In this document: piece by piece, positions 26,501 to 35,784 of the stretch | Layout of the letters: the number at the start of each line of letters is the position of its first letter | How positions within the stretch are numbered: the first letter of the stretch is position 1 | Source of the DNA: Terriglobia bacterium | GTDB taxonomy: Bacteria; Acidobacteriota; Terriglobia; Terriglobales; Acidobacteriaceae | NCBI GenBank assembly: GCA_020072585.1 | Contig: JAIQGL010000008.1 | Location: forward strand, 62,001-126,000 | Direction of reading: 5' to 3' | DNA: 64,000 nucleotides | The notes under the pieces: generated by a model | Seen by the model: the letters and a program-made list of their open reading frames with translations, nothing else | Database searches by the model: none | What the model was told of the DNA's origin: nothing | Program-made: the position numbers and the translations under genes

Positions 26501-28207
26501 GTGTCTTTAAGAATCCTATTCGCCGATGACAGCATGACTGCCCAGAACATGGGCAAAAAGATCCTTTCCGAAGCCGGCTATGACGTTGTAGCGGTCAGCA
26601 ATGGCGCGGCTGCGGTAAAGAAAATTGCAGAGCAGAAACCAGACATCATCATTCTTGATGTCTACATGCCGGGATATTCCGGCCTGGAGGTCTGCGAAAA
26701 AGTGCGCGGATCCCTGGATACGGTGAAGACACCGGTTCTGCTGACCGTCGGCAAGATGGAGCCGTACAAGCCGGAAGACGCCAACCGCGTAAAAGCCGAC
26801 GGCGTAATCATCAAGCCATTTGAGGCAAGCGACCTGCTTGCCATCGTCAAGAAATTTGAAGAGCGCATCTCTCAGATTCCGGTCCCACCGATTGTGGAGC
26901 AAACCGTGCGTCTGGAGCGCCAATATCACGAAGAAGCGATCACAGCGCCGGAATCGCCCATGGAGCACCACGCCACCGGAAAGACAGGCGTGCAGCCGAT
27001 GGTGGACGTACCCGACCACATGGCCAGTTCCGCCGCATTCGGCGATATGCTTGGGACTGACTCGCCCAGCGCTGTGCAGCACTTCGCGGTCAATACACCG
27101 TCAGCGGCGTTTGAAACGTCAGTGATTGTGCCTGCGCCACCTGTGCCGGCCATCGATTACGACCTTCCTGTCTCGTGGAAGGAGGAAGAGCCGGCCGAGC
27201 CGATTGCCTCCGCGCCGGTGGAACCAGCGCCGGAAATCGTAGCCACACCCGCAGTTGCTGATCGAGGACCGGCAACAGAAGCAATAGCACTAGAACCGCA
27301 GGCAAGCGCCATCGTGGTGGAAACAGTCGAGCCGGAGCCTCCGCATCCGCAATTCATACCGGTATTCAAAGAGCCGGAACCGGAACCAGCCTCATCCTAT
27401 GAGGTGATGCCAACATCAGCGCCTCCCGTAGCAGACCTGGAAATCCCGCGAGAACCAGCGCTACAGGAAACAGCCGACATAGCTACACGCAACACAGTGG
27501 TTGATCGGATAGAACCCGGATTACTCTCAACAATCGAGCAACAGATGGGAGCACTCCCTTCAATACCGGCTGAGCCCGCTGCGGTGGGCGTCTCCGCTGA
27601 AGAATCTCCCGCTCACGTGATGGAAGTTGCGACTTCAGAAGTTGCACCCGCGAAGGCCGTAGCCGAGGAGAGCCAGTCCGCTCCCTTGCCCATGATCAAC
27701 GCGACCTCAGAGGTGAGTGATTCAGATTTTGAAGCACGCGTTGCCGCCGCTATGGCTGCGTATAGCCATGCCGCCGAAACTCCGTCTGCACCGTCACCAG
27801 TTGCGGTTGCCGAGAGCCCTGTAACCGTCACAACAGAAGCCGCACCCGCAAGTGTTGGTGAGGCCCGGACAGCGGAAGTGACACATGCCGCCACGGAACC
27901 TGCACCATCCTTTGAATACCAGCCACCAGTGAGCGCTCCTGAACCCGTCCCGGTGGAGCATGCAGCATCTGCCCCTGAAATTGCCTCGGAACCAGTCCCA
28001 GCGCCATCAACGCCTGAGCCAGTTGCCGCCGAGCCAGCCGCAATTCATGACGCTCTGACCTCCAGCGTGGAAGCTGCAGCCGCTGCGGCAGCAGCGGAAA
28101 CCGGAGCGGAACACCACACTATCGCGCAGGCGGTACATCGCGTGATGGAGCGGCTGAAACCCGAATTAGTGGAAGAAATCATGCGCGAGTTGAAATCAAA
28201 GAAGTAG
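26501..28207 (+). CDS. CheY-like receiver protein with very long Ala/Pro/Glu-rich tail
   Basis: Residues 1-125 are a receiver domain: acidic pair D9/D10 (LFADDS), phospho-acceptor D53 (IIILDVYMPG), T/S in LLTVGK and lysine in IIKPFEASD. About 380 residues of low-complexity Ala/Pro/Glu/Val sequence follow, then a short helix at the C-terminus (HTIAQAVHRVMERLKPELVEEI). There is no DNA-binding or enzymatic output domain. A receiver joined by a long flexible linker to a conserved helix suggests an output by protein-protein contact. The function is unknown. It starts at GTG, and no histidine kinase gene is adjacent. Confidence 0.82.
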   Translation: MSLRILFADDSMTAQNMGKKILSEAGYDVVAVSNGAAAVKKIAEQKPDIIILDVYMPGYSGLEVCEKVRGSLDTVKTPVLLTVGKMEPYKPEDANRVKADGVIIKPFEASDLLAIVKKFEERISQIPVPPIVEQTVRLERQYHEEAITAPESPMEHHATGKTGVQPMVDVPDHMASSAAFGDMLGTDSPSAVQHFAVNTPSAAFETSVIVPAPPVPAIDYDLPVSWKEEEPAEPIASAPVEPAPEIVATPAVADRGPATEAIALEPQASAIVVETVEPEPPHPQFIPVFKEPEPEPASSYEVMPTSAPPVADLEIPREPALQETADIATRNTVVDRIEPGLLSTIEQQMGALPSIPAEPAAVGVSAEESPAHVMEVATSEVAPAKAVAEESQSAPLPMINATSEVSDSDFEARVAAAMAAYSHAAETPSAPSPVAVAESPVTVTTEAAPASVGEARTAEVTHAATEPAPSFEYQPPVSAPEPVPVEHAASAPEIASEPVPAPSTPEPVAAEPAAIHDALTSSVEAAAAAAAAETGAEHHTIAQAVHRVMERLKPELVEEIMRELKSKK

Positions 28208-28230
28208 TCGAGCATTGAAAAATGGCTTAA

Positions 28231-28257
28231 AGAGGGGATGCAGGACGCGTCCCCTCT
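28231..28257 (+). terminator. Hairpin terminator after the receiver gene
   Basis: AGAGGGGA (28231-28238) pairs perfectly with TCCCCTCT (28250-28257), with an 11-nt loop, 24 bases past the stop, followed by TTGTGCGTTT. Confidence 0.6.
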
Positions 28258-28435
28258 TGTGCGTTTCAGGACAGTCTGAGGGGGTTGCCCCAACCAGCAA
28301 CTCTGGATCGAAAATTGTGCCGCCAACTGCAGCGTAGAAAGGCGAATCTAACTTACCACCAAAGGATTAGTCAGACCCTTTGATCATCAGAAAAGATGGT
28401 CAGAGAACAATGGTCAGAGAACAAGGGAGAAAAAG

Positions 28436-29314
28436 ATGCGCCGGTTAATCATGAGTGCGGCAGTTGTTTTGTCATTTATTGCGATTCAGGGGAGCGCCTG
28501 CATGGCTCAGTCAGTTCCATCAGGCTCCTACCAGTCGTCGTGTAAAAACATTGATGTGCGGGGAGATGTGCTTTCCGCTAACTGCCAGGATGCTGGCGGC
28601 AGATGGGAAGCCACTCTGCTTCGCGACTACCGCAGCTGCGGCAGCGATATTGTGAATGATAACGGTGCTTTGCGCTGCGGAAACATTGCAGGCGGGTACC
28701 AGACCGGGCTTCAGTCCGGTGTGCCGAACGGTTCTTATACGCAATCGTGCCAGGACATTCGCACCCATGGCGATGATCTGGAAGCGCGTTGCCAGACCTC
28801 TGACGGCAACTGGCACAAAACCAAACTTGATGACTACCAGAAATGCCACGGAGACGTTGCCAATGAGAACGGCAATCTTCGTTGCGTTGCGGGAGGCTAT
28901 GCTGGCGGGTATCAGGGAGGCTATCCGGGCGCGGCAGTCGGTATGCCTTACACGCAAAGCTGCAAAGACATCAAGACTCATGGCGACGATCTGGAAGCAC
29001 GCTGCAAGACCAGAAATGGCGACTGGCACAACACCAGTCTGGACGATTACAGGAAGTGCCACGGACAAATTGTTAATGACGACGGCAATCTGCGCTGCGT
29101 GGCTGGCGCGCCAGGAGCACCGTCCGGCGTTTATTCAGGCGCACCCGGTGGATCCTATATGCGATCCTGCCAGGAAATTCGCGTCCATGGCGATGATCTG
29201 GAAGCGCGCTGCCAGACGAATGGTGGCGATTGGCGCGGGACCAAGCTGGATGACTACGGCAAATGCAGGAGTGACATCATCAATGACGATGGCCGCCTGC
29301 GTTGCTCGAAATAG
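28436..29314 (+). CDS. Secreted protein of four tandem cyanovirin-N-like (CVNH) repeats
   Basis: A signal peptide (MRRLIMSAAVVLSFIAIQGS, cleavage near CMAQ) is followed by four repeats of about 50-60 residues. Each opens with SY-x-x-SC-x-x-I/(S)C-type SCKNIDV / SCQDIRTHGDDLEARC, continues with a W-containing turn (GNWHKTKLDDYQKC) and closes NENGNLRC. This is the CVNH pattern, in which paired halves form a small carbohydrate-binding fold. Repeats 2-4 are nearly alike (THGDDLEARC, VHGDDLEARC) and repeat 1 is more diverged. Gly/Tyr/Pro linkers separate the repeats. CVNH proteins are lectins in cyanobacteria, fungi and some bacteria; glycan binding is inferred here. It has its own 228-bp upstream region and is monocistronic. 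Confidence 0.82.
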   Translation: MRRLIMSAAVVLSFIAIQGSACMAQSVPSGSYQSSCKNIDVRGDVLSANCQDAGGRWEATLLRDYRSCGSDIVNDNGALRCGNIAGGYQTGLQSGVPNGSYTQSCQDIRTHGDDLEARCQTSDGNWHKTKLDDYQKCHGDVANENGNLRCVAGGYAGGYQGGYPGAAVGMPYTQSCKDIKTHGDDLEARCKTRNGDWHNTSLDDYRKCHGQIVNDDGNLRCVAGAPGAPSGVYSGAPGGSYMRSCQEIRVHGDDLEARCQTNGGDWRGTKLDDYGKCRSDIINDDGRLRCSK

Positions 29315-29449
29315 ATCGCTTTCGGATCTCAGTCGCGTAGCTGGGAAGAGTTTTGATAATCTTCCGGCCGCGCGATTTTTCATTTTAGAACGCATTTGCT
29401 CACTCCCGCTCCGCGCCTGTAATATCGAGAATTAGCTCCTTCAGCGCGA

Positions 29450-32134
29450 ATGTCACACGAACTTCCAAAAACATACGACCCCAGCGCTATTGAGGTCCGC
29501 TGGGCGGAATACTGGGTCGCGGAAAAACTGTTTTCCGTGAGGACGCCGGAGCCTGGTTCAGCGGAGGCTGCAAAGCCGATCTTTACCCTTCTGCTGCCGC
29601 CTCCTAATGTCACCGGGCGCCTGCATATGGGCCATATGCTCAACCAGACGGAGATGGACATCATCATCCGCTGGCGGCGTATGCGCGGCTTTCTCACGCT
29701 CTGGCTGCCCGGAACGGACCATGCTGGAATCGCTACCCAGATGATGGTGGAGCGCCAGCTGGCCACGGAAGGCAAGAGCCGGCAAAAGCTGGGACGCGAA
29801 GCCTTCCTGGAGCGCGTGTGGGACTGGAAGAAGCATTACGGAGGCGCGATCCAGGCGCAAATGAAGCGGCTGGGCGCGTCCGTTGACTGGGACCGCGAAT
29901 ACTTCACCATGGACGAGAACCTCTCTCGCGCCGTGACTGAGGTCTTTGTCCGTCTGCATGAACAGGGGCTGATTTACCGTGGCAAGTACATCGTGAATTG
30001 GTGCCCTCGCTGCATGACAGCGATCTCTGATCTGGAAGTTGTGCATGAAGACTTTGCCGGCAAGCTGTATCAGGTCAAGTATCCGCTGGTAGATGATCCC
30101 GGAAAATTTTTGACGGTCGCCACCACGCGTCCTGAGACCATGCTGGGCGATACAGCGGTTGCGGTAAATCCGAAAGACGAGCGCTACAAGGGCCTGGTCG
30201 GCAAGAAGCTGCGGCTACCGCTGATGGACCGCGAAATCCCCATTATCGCGGATGATTTCGCCGATCCGCAGTTTGGCAGCGGCGCGGTGAAAGTTACACC
30301 GGCACACGATCCCAACGATTTCCAGATCGGCCTGCGGCACAACCTTGCGCAGATCAGCGTAATGGACGACCAGGCCCGCATCAACGAGAATGGCGGTCCG
30401 TATAAAGGGCTTGACCGTTATGAGGCGCGGGAAAAGGTCCTGCGCGATCTGGAAGAGCGCGGCTTGCTGACGGGCATTCAAGACCATGCGCATGCCATTG
30501 GCAAGTGTGACCGTTGCAAGACGATTGTAGAGCCCCGGCTTTCCACACAGTGGTTCATCAAGATCCAGCCGCTGGCTGACCGCGCGATTGAAGCCGTGGA
30601 GAAAAGCGAAATCACCTTCACGCCGGAGAACTACGCCAAAACTTATTTCGAGTGGATGCGCAACATCCATGACTGGTGCATCTCTCGCCAGCTGTGGTGG
30701 GGACATCGTATTCCTGCATGGCATTGCGAGTGTGGTGAGATCATCGTCGCCCGTTCAGCGCCGCAGCAATGCGCTAAGTGCGGAGGCAGCAAACTGGAAC
30801 AGGACCATGACGTACTGGACACATGGTTTTCTTCCGGGCTGCTGCCGTTTACGGCCTTTGGCTGGCCGGAGAAGACGCGCGATCTTGATATTTTCTATCC
30901 GACTACGCTGCTGATTACGGGCTTTGACATCCTGTTTTTCTGGGTGGCGCGCATGATCATGCTGGGCTGCCATTTTATGGCCGGCCACCCGCAGGGAAGC
31001 GTGCCCTTCCACAACGTTTACATTCACGCCCTGGTACGCGATGCCGACCGCCAGAAGATGTCCAAGACCAAAGGCAACGTAATCGATCCCATTGAGGTCA
31101 CGGAAAAATACGGCACGGATGCCGTTCGATTCACTCTGGCTTCGATGGCTTCGCCCGGCACGGACATTGCTTTCTCTGAGAGCCGTACAGACGGCTACCG
31201 CGCCTTCGCCAACAAGATATGGAACGCCGCGCGCTTCATGTTCATGAACCTTGACCGCGTAGGTGGAGTCAACCTCACGGCAGGCGCAACGGCAGAGCAC
31301 CTCGGCAAGCTGGAGAACCGCTGGATTTATTCGCGCTTCTATCGCGTCGCCGGCGAAGTAAACCAGGGTTTGGCGGATTATCGCTTTGACGAAGCGGCCA
31401 ATACCATCTACAAATTTTTCTGGGGCGAGTTCTGTGACTGGTATCTGGAGATCATCAAGCCCAGTCTTCTGGGCTCTGAAGAAGAGGCTCGTAGCGCTTT
31501 GATCTTCCTGGGCGATGTTTTTGAAGGCTCTCTACGGCTGCTTTCTCCATTTATGCCGTTCATTACGGAAGAGGTCTGGCATGCGATGTATGACGGGAAA
31601 CCGCCGGCCCAATCCATTGCCCTATCGCGCTATCCTGAGCTCGATCAGCGCTGGCTCAACGATCAGGCGGAAGAGCAGATGGCCGTGCTCCAGGACCTGA
31701 TTGAGAAAATCCGCAATATGCGCGCGGAAATGAAGGTTGAGCCCAAAGTAAAAACACCGGTGAAAATCCACGCCGCCGCTGATGTCCGTACGCTGGTGGA
31801 TGAGAATCGCGGCATGATGGAGCGGCTGGCCAGCGTAAACGGTATCGAGTTTGTGGATGCATCGCTGGCGCAGATGCCGGGCGCGCGCTCCACGCCAAAA
31901 TTCGAAGTCGCACTGGTCTATGAGCAAAAAGTAGACGTTGCCGCCGAGCGTGAGCGCCTGACCAAAGAGTTGAACAAGCTGGAGGGCGAGTTGGCCAACG
32001 CAAACCGGCAGCTTGGCAATGAACAGTTCCTGGCCAAGGCTCCGGGCGCTGTTGTTGAGGGCATTCGCAGGCGCCAGGGCGAGTTGCACATGCTTATAGA
32101 AAAGATAAAGACTGCATCAGCCAAGCTGGGGTAA
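29450..32134 (+). CDS. valS: Valyl-tRNA synthetase
   Basis: A class I aminoacyl-tRNA synthetase charging tRNA-Val. The HIGH-type motif is PPNVTGRLHMGH (about 45-56) and the KMSKS-type motif is KMSKTKGNVIDP (about 534-545). The CP1 editing domain lies between (TTRPETMLGDTAVAVNP and GAVKVTPAHDPNDF). The anticodon-binding domain and the C-terminal coiled-coil arm typical of ValRS (RERLTKELNKLEGELANANRQ) are present. A Cys-rich zinc-knot-like element occurs at about 425-445 (CECGEI, CAKCGG). The length of 894 aa is normal. Confidence 0.97.
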   Translation: MSHELPKTYDPSAIEVRWAEYWVAEKLFSVRTPEPGSAEAAKPIFTLLLPPPNVTGRLHMGHMLNQTEMDIIIRWRRMRGFLTLWLPGTDHAGIATQMMVERQLATEGKSRQKLGREAFLERVWDWKKHYGGAIQAQMKRLGASVDWDREYFTMDENLSRAVTEVFVRLHEQGLIYRGKYIVNWCPRCMTAISDLEVVHEDFAGKLYQVKYPLVDDPGKFLTVATTRPETMLGDTAVAVNPKDERYKGLVGKKLRLPLMDREIPIIADDFADPQFGSGAVKVTPAHDPNDFQIGLRHNLAQISVMDDQARINENGGPYKGLDRYEAREKVLRDLEERGLLTGIQDHAHAIGKCDRCKTIVEPRLSTQWFIKIQPLADRAIEAVEKSEITFTPENYAKTYFEWMRNIHDWCISRQLWWGHRIPAWHCECGEIIVARSAPQQCAKCGGSKLEQDHDVLDTWFSSGLLPFTAFGWPEKTRDLDIFYPTTLLITGFDILFFWVARMIMLGCHFMAGHPQGSVPFHNVYIHALVRDADRQKMSKTKGNVIDPIEVTEKYGTDAVRFTLASMASPGTDIAFSESRTDGYRAFANKIWNAARFMFMNLDRVGGVNLTAGATAEHLGKLENRWIYSRFYRVAGEVNQGLADYRFDEAANTIYKFFWGEFCDWYLEIIKPSLLGSEEEARSALIFLGDVFEGSLRLLSPFMPFITEEVWHAMYDGKPPAQSIALSRYPELDQRWLNDQAEEQMAVLQDLIEKIRNMRAEMKVEPKVKTPVKIHAAADVRTLVDENRGMMERLASVNGIEFVDASLAQMPGARSTPKFEVALVYEQKVDVAAERERLTKELNKLEGELANANRQLGNEQFLAKAPGAVVEGIRRRQGELHMLIEKIKTASAKLG

Positions 32135-32167
32135 GCTCTTGGGGTAAGTACTTAAGAAAATAATTCT

Positions 32168-33046
32168 ATGGACTGGCACACCCGCAGACTCAGCGCCATA
32201 TTGGAACATGCTCTGCTCGAAGATCGGGCAACGAGCGATGCTACCTCGCGTGCCTGCATTGACGCACAGCAGCGCGCCACCGCCACCATCCTGGCAAAAC
32301 AGGATTGCATCTTGTCCGGGGTCGGAGCAATCGCACGCATTTTAGAAATTTATGAGCACCTTGACCACAACGTAATCGGCCACCCGGACGTCATCAGTCA
32401 CGGAGAAATCTTTGATGGCGTGCGCCTGCATAAAGGGCAGGCCATTGCCGTGGTGCGGCACAATGCGCGGGCACTGCTCGCCTGTGAGCGGGTGATCCTG
32501 AACGTTCTGCAGCGCCTGAGCGGAATCGCCACAACCACGCGCAAGTATGTTGACGCCATCCAAGGAACAAAGGCGCGCATCCTGGATACGCGCAAGACCG
32601 CTCCGGGCCTCCGCGTGCTGGATAAGTATGCTGTACGCTGCGGCGGCGGGCAGAACCACCGGCTGGACCTTTCTGACGGCGTGCTGATCAAAAACAACCA
32701 CATCGCGCTTGCGGGAGGCGTGACGGCAGCGTTGCAGAAGGCGTTGCGCAACCGCCGCGAGGAACAGCCTATTGAGATCGAGGTACGGACGCTCGCAGAG
32801 CTGGACGAAGCTCTGGCCAACGGCGCTGAAAGTATCCTGCTGGATAACATGAAGGTTGAAGAAGTTCGCCAAGCGGTGCTGCGCGTGACCAGCCACTCCC
32901 GGCATGTTCCGGTGGAGGCCTCAGGCGGTATACGTTTGGAGAATGTCCGGGATTACGCGGAAACCGGCTTGGATTACATTTCTGTAGGAGCGCTTACGCA
33001 CTCGCCCCAGGCAGTGGACCTGAGCATGCGTATTGTTCCTGCGTAA
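32168..33046 (+). CDS. nadC: Nicotinate-nucleotide pyrophosphorylase (quinolinate phosphoribosyltransferase)
   Basis: Makes nicotinate mononucleotide from quinolinate and PRPP in de novo NAD synthesis. It begins with the family's N-terminal alpha/beta domain (LEHALLEDRATSDATSRACI) and has the barrel motifs LACERVILNVLQRLSGIATT, ILDTRKTAPGLRVLDKYAVR with the catalytic and substrate-binding Arg/Lys, GGGQNHRLDLSDGVLIKNNH, and VEASGGIRLENVRDYAETG. The C-terminus (YISVGALTHSPQAVDLSMRI) is canonical. It sits 33 bases after valS on the same strand. No nadA or nadB is in the window. Confidence 0.96.
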   Translation: MDWHTRRLSAILEHALLEDRATSDATSRACIDAQQRATATILAKQDCILSGVGAIARILEIYEHLDHNVIGHPDVISHGEIFDGVRLHKGQAIAVVRHNARALLACERVILNVLQRLSGIATTTRKYVDAIQGTKARILDTRKTAPGLRVLDKYAVRCGGGQNHRLDLSDGVLIKNNHIALAGGVTAALQKALRNRREEQPIEIEVRTLAELDEALANGAESILLDNMKVEEVRQAVLRVTSHSRHVPVEASGGIRLENVRDYAETGLDYISVGALTHSPQAVDLSMRIVPA

Positions 33047-33517
33047 ACTTGAAGAAACAAGCCAGAACGGGCCCCTTCCGGCCGGCATGATTTCCTGACA
33101 TTCATCGCCGCAAAAAGCGTGCTTCCTGGCTGCGGTAAATGGCAAGATAGAGTGCGAAAAAACACGCTATTGAGAGCGGTTTTATCGACACCGTAAACTT
33201 TTTTAAGGCAAGCACAAGGTCCCTCCGTCCTACTCACGCGCTGATGAAAGCGCGCGCTCGCTTAACGGACGTTCGGGATGACGAGTCAGAAAGGTTTACG
33301 CTAACGCTAGAACTGCTAAAGCGAACCGGAGGGCCCTATTGCATCGCGAAGACAAAGCACTTCCTCCAGTAAGACCAAAGAGCAGCCTAATTGCGTTTGT
33401 TTTCAATGAGATAAATCTAGCAAAAAGGGCCGGCATCAAAGAGATTCTGTATCATAGGCATGTTCTATGGCTCCAAAGATTCTGGCGGTCTTCAAACAAA
33501 GGAGAAACAAACACTCT
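33047..33517. other. 471-bp gene-free stretch between nadC and yceI-type gene
   Basis: Contains repeat B copy 2 (33213-33282) and, in the last 150 bases, AT-richer DNA that probably holds the promoter of the YceI-type gene. Nothing else is recognisable: no tRNA and no open frame with a ribosome-binding site. Confidence 0.6.
33213..33282. repeat. Structured dispersed repeat B, copy 2
   Basis: Aligns end to end with 8676-8744. Stem CGCGC (33237-33241) / GCGCG (33250-33254) around TGATGAAA. Compared with copy 1, one stem pair is swapped from G-C to C-G. Confidence 0.8.
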
Positions 33518-34099
33518 ATGCGTAAAATTCTGGGATTGCTGTTAGCGGTTGTTGCCATTGGTGGTTCTGCTCTGGCAGCGGATGAATTCAAGATTGACCC
33601 GGGCCATTCGTCCGTGAACTTTTCCGTGACTCATATGATGGTCAGCACGGTCAACGGCCGCTTCACCGCTTTTGAAGGCAAGATACTTCTTGACGATAAG
33701 GACATCACCAAATCCTCTGTTAACGTGAGCATCAAAACGGCCAGTATCAACACCGACAATTCCAGCCGCGACAACGATCTGAAGTCGGCGAATTATTTTG
33801 ACGTTGAGAAGCTCCCGGAGATCACATTCCAGAGCAAGTCGATCGACAAGAAGGGCAATGACTATGTGGCCCATGGCACACTTACGATCCATGGCGTTTC
33901 CAAGGATGTTGACATGCCATTTGAGTTGAAAGGACCTGTCGAAGCCGGTAAGGGAAAAGTGATGGGCGCGCATGGCAGCCTTACGGTCAACCGCCAGGAC
34001 TATGGAGTCGGCAAGGCAACGCCGATGATCAGCAATGAAGTAAAGATCGATCTCAACGTTGAAGCCCGCATGGCCCCGCCAGCGCCGGCAGGAAAGTAA
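33518..34099 (+). CDS. YceI-family periplasmic protein
   Basis: Start at 33518 chosen because GGAG lies about 14 bases upstream and it gives a proper signal peptide (MRKILGLLLAVVAIGGSALA). The mature protein is a single YceI lipocalin-like barrel: FKIDPGHSSVNFSVTHMMVS, then FTAFEGKILLDD, VNVSIKTASINTDNSSRDND, LKSANYFDVEKLPEITFQS, and HGTLTIHGVSKDVDMPFEL. All typical segments are present. YceI proteins bind isoprenoid-type lipids in the periplasm; the ligand here is unknown. The C-terminus has a short Pro/Ala tail. The birA start follows 4 bases after the stop. Confidence 0.93.
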   Translation: MRKILGLLLAVVAIGGSALAADEFKIDPGHSSVNFSVTHMMVSTVNGRFTAFEGKILLDDKDITKSSVNVSIKTASINTDNSSRDNDLKSANYFDVEKLPEITFQSKSIDKKGNDYVAHGTLTIHGVSKDVDMPFELKGPVEAGKGKVMGAHGSLTVNRQDYGVGKATPMISNEVKIDLNVEARMAPPAPAGK

Positions 34100-34103
34100 A
34101 TAC

Positions 34104-34967
34104 GTGGCAAATCCGGAGTTGCTATTGCCGGAACTGCTTGCGCCCCTGGTGCGCAACACCATCTTTTCCGGCAATATCCATCATTGTGTACAGGCCGACT
34201 CCACCAACTCTGTAGCGTTGCGTGGAGCGGCCCTGGCTGGGCAGCACCCTGATGACACTCCTGAGGGCGCCATCTTCCTGGCTGAAGAGCAGACCGCCGG
34301 CCGCGGGCGTAGCGCCCATACCTGGCACTCTGAACGCGGCACCGGCATCTACTGCTCTTTTTTGTTGCGCCCACCCATGACGCCCTCGGAATCATTGTGG
34401 CTTTCGCTGATTGCCGGCGTGGCGGTGCAGGACGCGGTGAGAGAGACAACCGGCATGGTCGCGGACATCCGCTGGCCCAACGACCTGCTGATAAACGACA
34501 AGAAATTTACCGGCATTCTCACGGAAATGAGTTCTGAAGCCAGCAAGGTTCACCACGCGGTGATCGGGATAGGAGTGAATGTAAATCAGCATGTTTTTCC
34601 GCCAGAATTGAAGGGCAGCGCCACCTCGCTATGCCTGGAAGCCGGCAGGGAATTCTCACGCGTGGATGTTGCGGCAGCGCTGATCCGTGCTCTGGACCGC
34701 GAATACCGGGCTCTGCTGCGGGCCATGAGCAGCCCCATCCGTACTCCGGCGCTTCGCTTTGAGCCTATTATGCGGAGAGTGGAATCGCGCTCCTCGTATG
34801 CGCAGGGGAAGACAGTGCATGTGGATGAAGATGGCGGCTATACCGGCATCACGGACGGGCTTGATCCACGCGGTTTTCTTCGGGTCAAGACCGACAAGGG
34901 TCTGCGCATTGTGATTTCCGGAAGCGTCAGGCCGCTGCAGAGGAGGAACGATGCTTCTGGTTGTTGA
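34104..34967 (+). CDS. birA: Biotin--[acetyl-CoA-carboxylase] ligase, without DNA-binding domain
   Basis: Activates biotin with ATP and attaches it to the biotin carboxyl carrier protein. GTG start at 34104, 4 bases after the yceI-type stop. The longer upstream frame overlaps that gene. The biotin-loop motif GRGRSAHTWHSERGTGIYCS (about 73-92), the lysine-containing NDLLINDKKFTGILTE and GIGVNVNQ are diagnostic. The small C-terminal SH3-like domain (GKTVHVDEDGGYTGITDGLD) is present. There is no N-terminal winged helix, so it is a class I (monofunctional) ligase that cannot repress bio genes. It overlaps coaX by 17 bases. Confidence 0.93.
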   Translation: MANPELLLPELLAPLVRNTIFSGNIHHCVQADSTNSVALRGAALAGQHPDDTPEGAIFLAEEQTAGRGRSAHTWHSERGTGIYCSFLLRPPMTPSESLWLSLIAGVAVQDAVRETTGMVADIRWPNDLLINDKKFTGILTEMSSEASKVHHAVIGIGVNVNQHVFPPELKGSATSLCLEAGREFSRVDVAAALIRALDREYRALLRAMSSPIRTPALRFEPIMRRVESRSSYAQGKTVHVDEDGGYTGITDGLDPRGFLRVKTDKGLRIVISGSVRPLQRRNDASGC

Positions 34968-35775
34968 CGTCGGCAATACCAACACCGTGCTGGGGGTTTA
35001 TGAAGCCTCTCACCCAGGCTTTGCCGGCAAGACCGCATCACCACGGCTTCTGGCCAACTGGCGCGTGGCTACCGTCATGACCCACACGGTGGACGAATAC
35101 GGCGTCCTCTTCAGAAACCTGTTTGCCATTGGTAAAGTTGAGGCCGCTGAAGTGCGCGGCATCATCATTTCTTCTGTCGTCCCACCCATGGACTCCACGT
35201 TGCGCGAGGTCTGCGAGCGTTACTTTCAACTTAAACCACTGTTTGTGGAACCGGGTATCAAGACAGGCATGCCGGTGCTTTATGAGAATCCGCAGGAGGT
35301 GGGAGCGGACCGCATTGTGAACGGCGTGGCAGCGTTTGAAAAATACGGCGGCCCATGCGTGGTGGTTGACCTGGGCACGGCAACCACATTTGACGCGATT
35401 TCCCGCAAAGGCGAATATCTGGGCGGCGTGATCTCACCCGGCATTGGCATTTCCGCGCGCGCTTTGTTTGAACATACCGCACGCCTGCCTCTGGTCGATA
35501 TTCGCAAGCCCGCCAAGGTAATTGGCACCAACACGGTAGGCAGCATTCAGGCGGGTTTGTTTTTCGGCTATCTGGGTCTGGTGGATGGAATCCTTGAACG
35601 CCTTATCGGCGAGTTGGGGATCGATACCAAAGTGGTGGCAACCGGCGGCCTGGCCAGCCTGATCGGCGATCACTCAAAGTACATCAAGAACGTTGACGAT
35701 CTGCTTACCCTTGACGGACTCCGCATCATCTGGGAGCGAAACATGGCGACGCAAAAACAGAAGCCCGCCTCATGA
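34951..35775 (+). CDS. coaX: Type III pantothenate kinase
   Basis: Phosphorylates pantothenate, the first step of coenzyme A synthesis. CoaX-type ASKHA fold: MLLVVDVGNTNTVLGVY (phosphate-1, 1-17), LFRNLF, ISSVVPPMD, the NPQEVGADRIVNGVAAFEKY signature and CVVVDLGTATTFDAIS (phosphate-2), then GGVISPGIGISARALFEHTARL. 274 residues. It overlaps the end of birA by 17 bases, suggesting translational coupling. panC and panB at the right end of the window feed the same pathway. Confidence 0.96.
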   Translation: MLLVVDVGNTNTVLGVYEASHPGFAGKTASPRLLANWRVATVMTHTVDEYGVLFRNLFAIGKVEAAEVRGIIISSVVPPMDSTLREVCERYFQLKPLFVEPGIKTGMPVLYENPQEVGADRIVNGVAAFEKYGGPCVVVDLGTATTFDAISRKGEYLGGVISPGIGISARALFEHTARLPLVDIRKPAKVIGTNTVGSIQAGLFFGYLGLVDGILERLIGELGIDTKVVATGGLASLIGDHSKYIKNVDDLLTLDGLRIIWERNMATQKQKPAS

Positions 35776-35784
35776 CGGCCAGTT

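Noticed and set aside
28656-29435. Long alternative frame over the CVNH gene
   Set aside because: A shifted frame through the same repeats; it has no signal peptide, and the CVNH frame has regularly spaced cysteines.
34059-34103. Upstream start for birA
   Set aside because: Would overlap the YceI-type gene by 41 bases; the GTG at 34104 follows its stop by 4 bases and fits the family length.
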